A DNA stretch of 23,072 nucleotides from Fidelibacterota bacterium (GTDB taxonomy: Bacteria; Marinisomatota; Marinisomatia; SCGC-AAA003-L08; TMED6): positions 1 through 23,072 of the forward strand of contig JAAZYZ010000067.1 in assembly GCA_014239355.1 (NCBI GenBank), written 5' to 3'. The position numbers and the translations under genes are program-made. This document shows positions 8,634-15,394 of the stretch, in pieces. The notes beneath the pieces were generated by a model. That model made no database searches, was not told where the DNA came from, and saw only the letters and a program-made list of their open reading frames with translations. Position 1 is the first letter of the stretch; each line of letters opens with the position of its first letter.

Positions 8634-10292
8634 ATGAAATATAAAGATATAAAATCTCCTATAGGTAACAAATTAAATTGTAAAGGTTGGCAACAAGAAG
8701 CTGCATATAGGATGATCCAAAATAATTTAGATCCTAATGTTGCAGAAAATAATAATGAACTTATTGTTTATGGGGGCCTTGGTAAAGCAGCTAGAAACTG
8801 GGAATGTTATTATGAAATATTAGATACTTTAAAAAGGCTAGAAAATGATGAGACTGTATTAATTCAATCTGGGAAGGCCGTTGCGGTTTTTAAAACTCAT
8901 GAGTATTCTCCAAGAGTACTAATTTCGAATTCTATGCTTGTCCCTAATTGGGCTAATTGGGAGCATTTTAGAGAACTTGATAAAAAAGGTCTGATGATGT
9001 ATGGACAAATGACGGCAGGGAGCTGGATATATATTGGAACTCAGGGCATTTTACAGGGAACCTATGAAACATTAGCAGAATTAGCTAATCAACACTTTAA
9101 CGGCTCTCTAAAAGGTACTCTAACTTTAACTGCAGGTTTAGGTGGAATGGGTGGTGCTCAGCCACTTGCTGTAACCATGAATGAAGGGGTCAATATAACA
9201 GTTGAGATTGATGAACATCGTATTGATAGAAGGATTGAAACTGCCTACTTAGATATAAAATGTAGTAATTTTTCTGAAGCAATTAATATTGCAAATAAAG
9301 CCAAAGAAAAAAAAGAAGCTTTATCAATTGGCCTAATTGGTAATGCCGCTGAGATATTTCCTAAATTTTTAGATAAAAATATTATTCCAGAGATTGTAAC
9401 AGACCAAACCTCTGCTCATGATGAATTGCATTGATATGTTCCCCATCAAATAAGCTACAAAGAGGCATTAGAGCTTAGAAAGAATGATTCAGAAGAATAT
9501 TTAAAACTTTCATATAAATCTATGAGTAAGCATTGTCAGGCTATGCTTGATTTTCAAGAAAAAGGTTCTATTGTTTTTGATTATGGGAATAATCTTAGAG
9601 GACAAGCAAAAGATAATGGTAATATAGAGAATGCTTTTGATTATCCGGGGTTTGTTCCTGCTTATATAAGACCTTTATTTTGTGAAGGAAAAGGACCTTT
9701 TAGATGGGTTGCTTTATCGGGTGATCCAGAAGATATTTATAAAACTGATGCAAAAGCCTTAGAACTTTTCCCTGAAGATAAGTTGCTAGCTAGATGGATT
9801 AACATGGCACAAAAAAAAGTGCAATTTCAAGGGTTGCCAGCTAGGATATGTTGGTTAGGGTATCGAGAAAGAAATATATTTGGTGAAGCGATAAATGATA
9901 TGGTTAAAAATGGAGAGCTTAAAGCTCCAATTGTAATTGGTAGAGATCATCTTGATTGTGGTTCTGTTGCTTCCCCAAATCGCGAAACTGAAGCTATGAA
10001 AGATGGGTCTGATGCAGTTGCAGATTGGCCTGTTTTAAATGCATTATTAAGTACTGCTGGGGGATCAAGCTGGACATCTATTCATCATGGAGGTGGTGTG
10101 GGTTTAGGTTATTCTATACATTCTGGCGTTGTTATTGTAGCTGATGGAGAAGAACATACTAAAAAAAGATTAAATCGAGTACTTACAAACGATCCGGGCA
10201 TTGGTGTGGCACGCCATGTAGATGCGGGATATAGTAAAGCTATTGAAACAGCTAGGGAACGAAATTTAGATGTTCCAAATATAAATGATTAA
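8634..10292 (+). CDS. hutU: Urocanate hydratase, interrupted by one in-frame TGA
   Basis: Urocanase converts urocanate to 4-imidazolone-5-propionate in histidine degradation using tightly bound NAD+. Read through a single TGA at 9432-9434, the frame gives 552 codons, the family's exact size. The first part has the N-terminal [11 protein letters not shown], the glycine-rich [10 protein letters not shown] and the NAD-site [10 protein letters not shown]. The second part has [23 protein letters not shown] with the equivalent of catalytic Cys410 of the Pseudomonas enzyme at about residue 406, [18 protein letters not shown] and [11 protein letters not shown]. Without readthrough a 266-residue N-terminal fragment is made, and a second piece could restart at ATG 9522. 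No other damage is visible. Its end overlaps hutI by 8 nt. Confidence 0.93.
9432..9434 (+). other. In-frame TGA at urocanase codon 267
   Basis: The TGA falls in the segment [15 protein letters not shown]. Known urocanases read TSAHD.LNGY.P here, so the stop replaces a conserved glycine. One base change (GGA to TGA) would explain it. The frame continues for 29 clearly urocanase-like codons before the next ATG at 9522, so no bases are gained or lost. Confidence 0.9.
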
Positions 10293-11484
10293 AATATTAA
10301 ATATAAAATCGATTGTAACCTGGGATATTAATGAGAATAAACTTATTTATATTGATAATCAATCAATTTATTTAAAAGATAAAAAAATCTTTAAAATCAC
10401 AGATCAAGATCTACCTTTTGATCAAGAAATTGATGCAGAAAATTCCATAATAACTCCAGGATTTATTGATTGTCACACTCACCCTATTTTTAGCAATAAT
10501 AGAGCAAAGGAATTTAATCTTAGGGCATCGGGTTCTACCTATTTAGAAATAGCTTCTAAAGGGGGAGGGATTAACAGCTCAGTTTCAAGCTTAAGACAAG
10601 AAGATGAAAATAGTTTGTATCAGTCATGCATTAATCGTATGGATCAATTTTTGTTTAATGGGACAACTACTTTAGAGGCAAAATCAGGATATGGGCTTTC
10701 CGTAAATGATGAGATTAAGTCTCTTAATATTATTAAACGAATTAATCAAAATCATATACTGGATTTAATTCCAACTTTCCTAGGAGCACATGCAATTCCA
10801 AGTGAATACAAAAATGATAAAAGTGCTTACATAGATTTAATCTGCAATGAGATGATTCCCAAAGTTTCAGAGCTAAAATTAGCAGAGTTTTGTGATGTTT
10901 TTTGTGAAAATGGTTACTTTGATTTTGATGACTCTTCTAGAATTCTTAAAACTGCTAAAAAATATGGCTTTATTCCAAGATTACATGCAGATGAATTTGA
11001 AGATTCAAGGGGTTTAGAGCTCGCAATCAGATTAAAGGCTATTTCAGCTGATCATCTAATGGCAAGTAATCAAAAAATGTTTAAACAAATGGCTGATTCG
11101 GATGTTGTGGGTGTTATTCTTCCTGGGACAACCTTTTTTCTAGGCCAAAAAAATTATGTTGATGCTAAAAAAATGATTAATGCTGGATGTGAAGTTGCTT
11201 TGGCTACTGATTTTAATCCAGGTTCTTGTACAATTAATTCCTTACCTCAAATTATGTTTCTAGCCATGTCATACTGCAATATGACATTTGATCAAGCATT
11301 TAAAGCTATTACCTATAATGCAGCTAGAGCAGTTAATAGATCTTCAGAAATTGGTTTAATAAAAGAAGATTATAATGCTGATTTGTTATTCTGGGATATA
11401 GAAAATATTTATGAGATTCCTTACTGGTTTAATTCTGAAAGATTATTTAAAATAATCAAAAATGGAAAACTAATTAATCTGTAG
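10285..11484 (+). CDS. hutI: Imidazolonepropionase
   Basis: HutI hydrolyses 4-imidazolone-5-propionate, the product of the preceding enzyme, to N-formiminoglutamate. It is a metal-dependent amidohydrolase of 399 residues. Metal ligands are visible as His64 and His66 in GFIDCHTHP, His234 in RLHADEFED and Asp309 in [10 protein letters not shown]. The segments [17 protein letters not shown] and EAKSGYGL are also family-specific. The ATG at 10285 overlaps the end of hutU (AATGATTAA), so the two are coupled. The 3' end overlaps the tail of the opposite-strand beta-helix gene by 15 nt. hutH and the formiminoglutamase step are not in this window. Confidence 0.96.
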   Translation: MIKILNIKSIVTWDINENKLIYIDNQSIYLKDKKIFKITDQDLPFDQEIDAENSIITPGFIDCHTHPIFSNNRAKEFNLRASGSTYLEIASKGGGINSSVSSLRQEDENSLYQSCINRMDQFLFNGTTTLEAKSGYGLSVNDEIKSLNIIKRINQNHILDLIPTFLGAHAIPSEYKNDKSAYIDLICNEMIPKVSELKLAEFCDVFCENGYFDFDDSSRILKTAKKYGFIPRLHADEFEDSRGLELAIRLKAISADHLMASNQKMFKQMADSDVVGVILPGTTFFLGQKNYVDAKKMINAGCEVALATDFNPGSCTINSLPQIMFLAMSYCNMTFDQAFKAITYNAARAVNRSSEIGLIKEDYNADLLFWDIENIYEIPYWFNSERLFKIIKNGKLINL

Positions 11485-12366
11485 AATGATATTAATTAAT
11501 GTTATCACATCAAGGACATTAATCGTATTATTTTGATCAACATCACTACAGCTGCTACATATTTCATCATTATTAAAAATACAATTATTAATTATAAATA
11601 TAACATCAAGAACATTGAGATTATTATCTTGAGAACAGTCTCCAAGTTCATAACTTGAGAATATTATGGCGCCTATGTCTCTAACAGAGCTGTCAGGGTC
11701 GGTATCATTAGGATCACCTGAATCAATGCATGGTGAATTATCAGTTAAATTAAAATTTAAATCATTTAAATTTTCAAATAGAGGATTCTGATAAATAATT
11801 CCAGTTCCAGGTTCAGGCTCCCACGGAGTCCATATGCTTCCTCAGCCAGGACAATTTTCCATGCAATCACCCTCTAGATTATCCCAAAAGTTTGAGTAAG
11901 TAACATTCAGAACAGGTTCCTCTGATATAATTCCCAATCCATAGGTATGATTATTGATAAAATTTGAATTTTTTAAATTGACTTCACTATAATCCATTAG
12001 GACTAATCCTATGTCATTTGAAATAAAATTACAATTAGATACATTACCTGAGCTTGTACCCATATAATTAATACCATAGGTTTCTCCATCAAATACTGTG
12101 CAGTATTCAATATCTAGAGTCGCATTGTAGTAATCATCGGCAAATATCCAAACCCCAGCACCTCCTAGTAAGTTTATAGTTGAACCTTGGCAATTGATGT
12201 AGGTATTCCCCTCAAACATTCCAAGCCCTCCATCATAGATTTGATTTGGTTCTAGAACAACATACTTGTCATAACCATTTTCAGCCTCAGCACCATTATA
12301 GGCCTCCTGAAGAGTTATAGAGAAGGCTAAACATGTAACAATAATATATAATATCAGATTTTTCAT
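11470..12366 (-). CDS. Secreted beta-helix protein with dockerin-like C-terminus, interrupted by one TGA
   Basis: The minus-strand frame starts at ATG 12366-12364 with a signal peptide (MKNLILYIIVTCLAFSITL). It continues as a right-handed parallel beta-helix (about residues 40-165) with repeats such as YGINYMGTSSGNVSNCNFIS and LKNSNFINNHTYGLGI. A TGA at 11844-11842 stops it after 174 residues. Translating on in the same frame gives a further 123 residues that clearly belong to it: SPCIDSGDPNDTDP and DIGAI, typical of beta-helix ends. Two dockerin-like calcium-binding repeats follow (DNNLNVLDVIFIINN and [19 protein letters not shown]), ending at TAG 11472-11470. It is probably exported; the ligand is unknown. 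Such proteins are common in marine FCB bacteria. The upstream AGGT is about 20 nt from the ATG, so the binding site is weak. Confidence 0.72.
11842..11844 (-). other. In-frame TGA at codon 175 of the beta-helix/dockerin gene
   Basis: On the minus strand the codons read NCPG-stop-GSIWTPWEPEPGTG. The downstream frame stays open for 123 codons and contains a dockerin-like repeat pair, so the stop interrupts one gene. TGG (Trp) or GGA (Gly) are each one substitution away; I cannot tell which was ancestral. Confidence 0.8.
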
Positions 12367-12492
12367 ATTAAAATTTAAAATTCTTACCTAAAAAGATAAA
12401 AATTATCCCCAAAATATAATAGTATTATTACAATTTGTAAAAAAGTAGTTATTTAAAAATGAGAAATAGTAGATTTTTTAAATAATTATTAG

Positions 12493-13038
12493 CTATATTT
12501 TTTTTCTATAGTAAATAAAGGGTTCCTTTGAATCAAACCATTTTTGAAATTCTTTAATTATTTTTATATCACCATTCAAGTTAATATTTTTATTAACGTG
12601 TCCTGTAATATACTTAAACCCTCTTTTTTTTGCCCAGCTAGTATAAACTTTTTTTAGTGTTTTAGAAAAACCACTTTTTTTTCTAAATTCTTTTTTAAAT
12701 ATAAAAGCACATGTATACAGGGTATTTTTTTTATTTAAATTGTGATCATGATGAACCCAGGCTTGGTTATTAAATTTTTCTAGTGGAGCTCCAATGATAA
12801 AACCAATGATTTTATTTTGATATCTTGCTATAAAAGGTAGAGTTTTTTCGTTAAAATATTTATGTATATTATTTTCATCCAACAATGAGTTTGGTCCATA
12901 GATTTTTTTTAAATCTTCTGCTATGGCTATAATATCATTTATTGATTCATTTCCAAGATGCTGAACAAGTTCAATATTAAAGTTATTATTAGATGAGGCA
13001 ATAATTTTTGTTTTTTCTAATGAGTTATTGATATTTTT
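12493..13038 (-). CDS. GNAT-like N-acetyltransferase, start codon unresolved
   Basis: The open frame resembles a GNAT acyltransferase, which moves an acyl group from acyl-CoA to an amine; the acceptor is unknown. Supporting features are a beta strand ending in IIGFIIGAP, a long central strand TLYTCAFIFKKEF, the CoA-loop-like RKKSGFSKTLKKVYTSWAKKRGF and the following strand KYITGHV. The first normal start inside the frame is TTG at 12885, giving 130 residues. The frame stays open to 13038, and the extra residues (LVQHLGNESINDIIAIAEDLKKIYGPNS) look like the usual GNAT N-terminal strand and helix, so I include them. That extension has no ATG, GTG or TTG. Removing one base from an A7 run (13034-13040 on this strand) would join it to a GTG at 13093. 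Confidence 0.55.
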   Translation of the reverse strand, partial: KNINNSLEKTKIIASSNNNFNIELVQHLGNESINDIIAIAEDLKKIYGPNSLLDENNIHKYFNEKTLPFIARYQNKIIGFIIGAPLEKFNNQAWVHHDHNLNKKNTLYTCAFIFKKEFRKKSGFSKTLKKVYTSWAKKRGFKYITGHVNKNINLNGDIKIIKEFQKWFDSKEPFIYYRKKI

Positions 13039-13041
13039 TTA

Positions 13042-13137
13042 CCTTTTTTAATATCTTTAAATTTATAAATATAAATGAGTCATTTAAAATCACTTTTCTT
13101 AAAATAGATTTAAAAATAATTTTTATATTATATACAT
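13042..13137. promoter_or_regulatory. Divergent intergenic region upstream of pyrF
   Basis: This very AT-rich gap separates the minus-strand GNAT-like gene from pyrF, so promoters for both would be expected here. A -10-like TATATT occurs at 13124-13129 and ends only 8 nt before the pyrF ATG. No Shine-Dalgarno is present before that ATG, so a leaderless or near-leaderless pyrF transcript is possible. In sequence this AT-rich such boxes arise by chance, and no convincing -35 element is paired with it. Confidence 0.25.
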
Positions 13138-13952
13138 ATGAAAACTAACTATTATAATAGATTAGAAGTATGTTGCCAAACTAAGCAGAGTCATTTATGT
13201 ATTGGTTTAGATTTTGATTTAGATAAAATGATTAATAAAAACATACAGGATTTAAGCTCATTAGAAGGTTTTATAAAAGATGTAATTGATTGTACTTATG
13301 ATATTTGTGCAGTTTATAAACCTAATTTTGCATTCTATGAAAAGTATGGACCTTCAGGAATGAAGCTACTTGAAAATATTGTGTCTCATATAGATAAAAG
13401 ATCTCTAGTTATTGCCGATGCAAAGAGAGGTGATATTGGTAATACCTCTGCGAACTATGCACAATCAATTTTTGAATATTATGATTTTGATGCTATCACA
13501 ATAGCTCCCTATATGGGCACTAATTCAATTGAACCATTTATTTACAATCCTGAGAAGGGAGTCTATTTATTATGTTTAACATCTAACCCCAGTGCAATTG
13601 ATTTTCAGTATAAATTATCAAATGGCAGTTATTTATATGAAGATGTTGCTAAACTAGCTTTGTCTTTAAATGAAAATAATAATCTTGGTTTAGTAGTTGG
13701 TGCTACTAAAAAGGAAGAGATGAAGAAAATAAGAGAAGTTGCTCCATCTTTAAATTGGTTAGTTCCTGGGATTGGGGCACAAGGTGGTAGTTTAGAAGAG
13801 TCAGTTAGAATATCTAATAAAAAAAAGGTACAGGAATTATCAATGTATCTAGATCTATCATTTATGCTAAAAATCAAACTTTAGATGATATTCGTTCAGC
13901 GGCAGTAGGTTATAATAAAAACATAAATAAATATTTAGGTTCTAATGAATAA
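13138..13952 (+). CDS. pyrF: Orotidine 5'-phosphate decarboxylase (type 2), needs -1 frameshift
   Basis: PyrF makes UMP from OMP, the last step of de novo pyrimidine synthesis. The first 230 codons hold the active-site VIADAKRGDIGNTS (Asp94, Lys96, Asp99) and LVPGIGAQGG. In the starting frame the protein then reads 18 unrelated residues and stops at TAG 13882-13884. The frame one base back instead gives GTGIINVSRSIIYA, the phosphate-binding segment with its arginine, then DIRSAAVGYNKNINKYL to TAA 13950-13952. That is 271 residues in all, normal for the family. The join is at an A8 run (13819-13826). The shifted frame overlaps pyrE by 8 nt, as expected for a coupled pair, so it is the true gene end. 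Confidence 0.9.
13821..13827 (+). other. Candidate -1 slippery heptamer A AAA AAG in pyrF
   Basis: In the pyrF frame the codons are AAA AAA AAG GTA, so A AAA AAG sits in the correct phase for tandem -1 slippage. It is the same heptamer used by E. coli dnaX. A slip yields GGT ACA GGA, the frame that restores PyrF. The run of eight A also allows polymerase slippage, or a lost base in sequencing. I see no strong stem-loop downstream; the purine-rich AGAAGAG upstream is more than 20 nt away. Confidence 0.5.
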
Positions 13953-14517
13953 AGTTTTAGATATACTACAAAATACAGGTGCAATTTTAGATGGACATTT
14001 TTTATTAACCTCAGGTAAACATAGTAATAAATATGTAGAAAAATTTAGACTTATAGAACAACCTGAATCTTTAGATTTTGTTTGTCAAACAATGGCAGAT
14101 TTACATAAAAATAAAGAAATTAATTTAATTTTAGGGGCTGCAGTTGGAGGTATTCTTATTTCTGGTGGAGTAGGCAGAAAACTTAATGTGAAACATATTT
14201 TCACTGAACGAGTTAATAGTATAATGGAGCTACGTAGAGGTTTTGAAATTGACAAAAATTCAAAAGTACTTATTGTAGAAGATATTGTAACAACAGGTGG
14301 TTCTATATTTGAACTTATTGATGTTGTAAATAAATATGGAGGTGAAATAGTAGGTATTACAAGTATTTTAGATAGAAATAAAGAGCCTATTGATTTTAGA
14401 GTTCCCTATACACCTTTAGTTCAATTTCCAGTTCAAAGTTGGGATGTTTCAGAATGTCCTCAATGTAAAAATAATAATCCAATTACTGAAAGAGGTAGGT
14501 CAGGTAAAAAATCTTAA
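13945..14517 (+). CDS. pyrE: Orotate phosphoribosyltransferase
   Basis: PyrE transfers phosphoribose from PRPP to orotate, giving OMP, the substrate of PyrF. The PRPP-binding signature VLIVEDIVTTGGSI is at about residues 108-121. An N-terminal loop has GHFLLTSGKHSNKYVEKF, and the flexible catalytic loop region is HIFTERV. At 190 residues it has the usual size. The C-terminal tail carries CPQCKNNNPI, a CxxC seen in some orthologues, and ends SGKKS. Its ATG overlaps the end of the frameshift-corrected pyrF. Confidence 0.95.
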   Translation: MNKVLDILQNTGAILDGHFLLTSGKHSNKYVEKFRLIEQPESLDFVCQTMADLHKNKEINLILGAAVGGILISGGVGRKLNVKHIFTERVNSIMELRRGFEIDKNSKVLIVEDIVTTGGSIFELIDVVNKYGGEIVGITSILDRNKEPIDFRVPYTPLVQFPVQSWDVSECPQCKNNNPITERGRSGKKS

Positions 14518-14518
14518 A

Positions 14519-15394
14519 ATGAATTACAGTATTTTTATAATTATTCTTAGTTTAATTTTTTCAAATCAAAATAATGAAGATAAAAAGCTTCCTCCAAGAT
14601 TTGATCTTGAAAAAGGTATTAATTTAGGTAGTGTTATTCCTAAAGCTATGACAGATCAATTATATAGACCAATTCCTGATTATGAAATTGAGAAAATAAA
14701 GGAAGCAGCTAAAAATTATATTCCTAAGCCTGTATCTGTTAATGACATTATCATTTTTGAAACAACTATTGGGACATTTGAAGGAATTTTTTATAATGAC
14801 AAGGCACCAAATCATTGCTTAAATTTTAAAAAATTAGCTAATAGTGGTTTTTATGATGGAACTAAATTTCATAGAGTTATACCTAATTTTATGATTCAAG
14901 GTGGCGATATCTTATCAAGAGATGGTAAAAAACCAAATGATGGTACAGGCAATCCAGGATGGACAGTAGATGCTGAGTTTAATGATATTAAACATACTAG
15001 AGGAATTATATCAATGGCTAGATCATCTAATCCAAATTCAGCTGGGAGTCAATTCTTTATATGTGTTTCAAATCAGTCTCATTTAGATGGTGAATATACT
15101 GCTTTTGGAAAAATTACTGAAAAAATTGGAATTATAGATCATATTGTAAACTCACCAACTGATAAGAAGTATGCAATGGATTTAGGGGCTAAGTCAATTC
15201 CTAAAGAAGAAAATACAAAAGATTGGATTAGATTAGATAACCCTAGGACAAGACAACCAATATTTTATAAAATTCCTACAAATAGAGAAAAAAGTGAATA
15301 TTCAAGAGAAATGCTTAACAAATTAAGAAGTGATAATCCTGTTGTTCCTATAATAATAAAAAAAATAAGAGTAATTAATAAGGATGAATTATGA
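14519..15394 (+). CDS. Exported cyclophilin-type peptidyl-prolyl isomerase
   Basis: The product is a 291-residue cyclophilin that would speed proline isomerisation during folding of exported proteins. A signal peptide (MNYSIFIIILSLIFSNQ) precedes a linker and the cyclophilin domain from about residue 75. Active-site motifs are KFHRVIPNFMIQGGD (about 116-130) and SAGSQFFICVS, then GEYTAFGKI. I start it at ATG 14519, two bases after the pyrE stop. An upstream in-frame ATG at 14444 would bury the signal peptide and overlap pyrE by 74 nt. It ends in TGA within an ATGA overlap with the next gene; the next in-frame stop is TAG six codons later. Confidence 0.88.
   Translation: MNYSIFIIILSLIFSNQNNEDKKLPPRFDLEKGINLGSVIPKAMTDQLYRPIPDYEIEKIKEAAKNYIPKPVSVNDIIIFETTIGTFEGIFYNDKAPNHCLNFKKLANSGFYDGTKFHRVIPNFMIQGGDILSRDGKKPNDGTGNPGWTVDAEFNDIKHTRGIISMARSSNPNSAGSQFFICVSNQSHLDGEYTAFGKITEKIGIIDHIVNSPTDKKYAMDLGAKSIPKEENTKDWIRLDNPRTRQPIFYKIPTNREKSEYSREMLNKLRSDNPVVPIIIKKIRVINKDEL

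Noticed and set aside
9420..9440. Selenocysteine insertion at the hutU TGA
   Set aside because: The position is a glycine in known urocanases, not a cysteine, and I see no obvious hairpin just downstream.
8634..12366. A window-wide alternative genetic code with UGA as glycine or tryptophan
   Set aside because: About 27 other frames, including the 987-residue repeat protein and all ribosomal genes, contain no in-frame TGA, and GGA/GGT and TGG are used freely. A reassigned code would place many TGA codons inside genes.
14444..14518. Starting the cyclophilin at ATG 14444
   Set aside because: It overlaps pyrE by 74 nt and puts 25 residues before an evident signal peptide that begins at ATG 14519.
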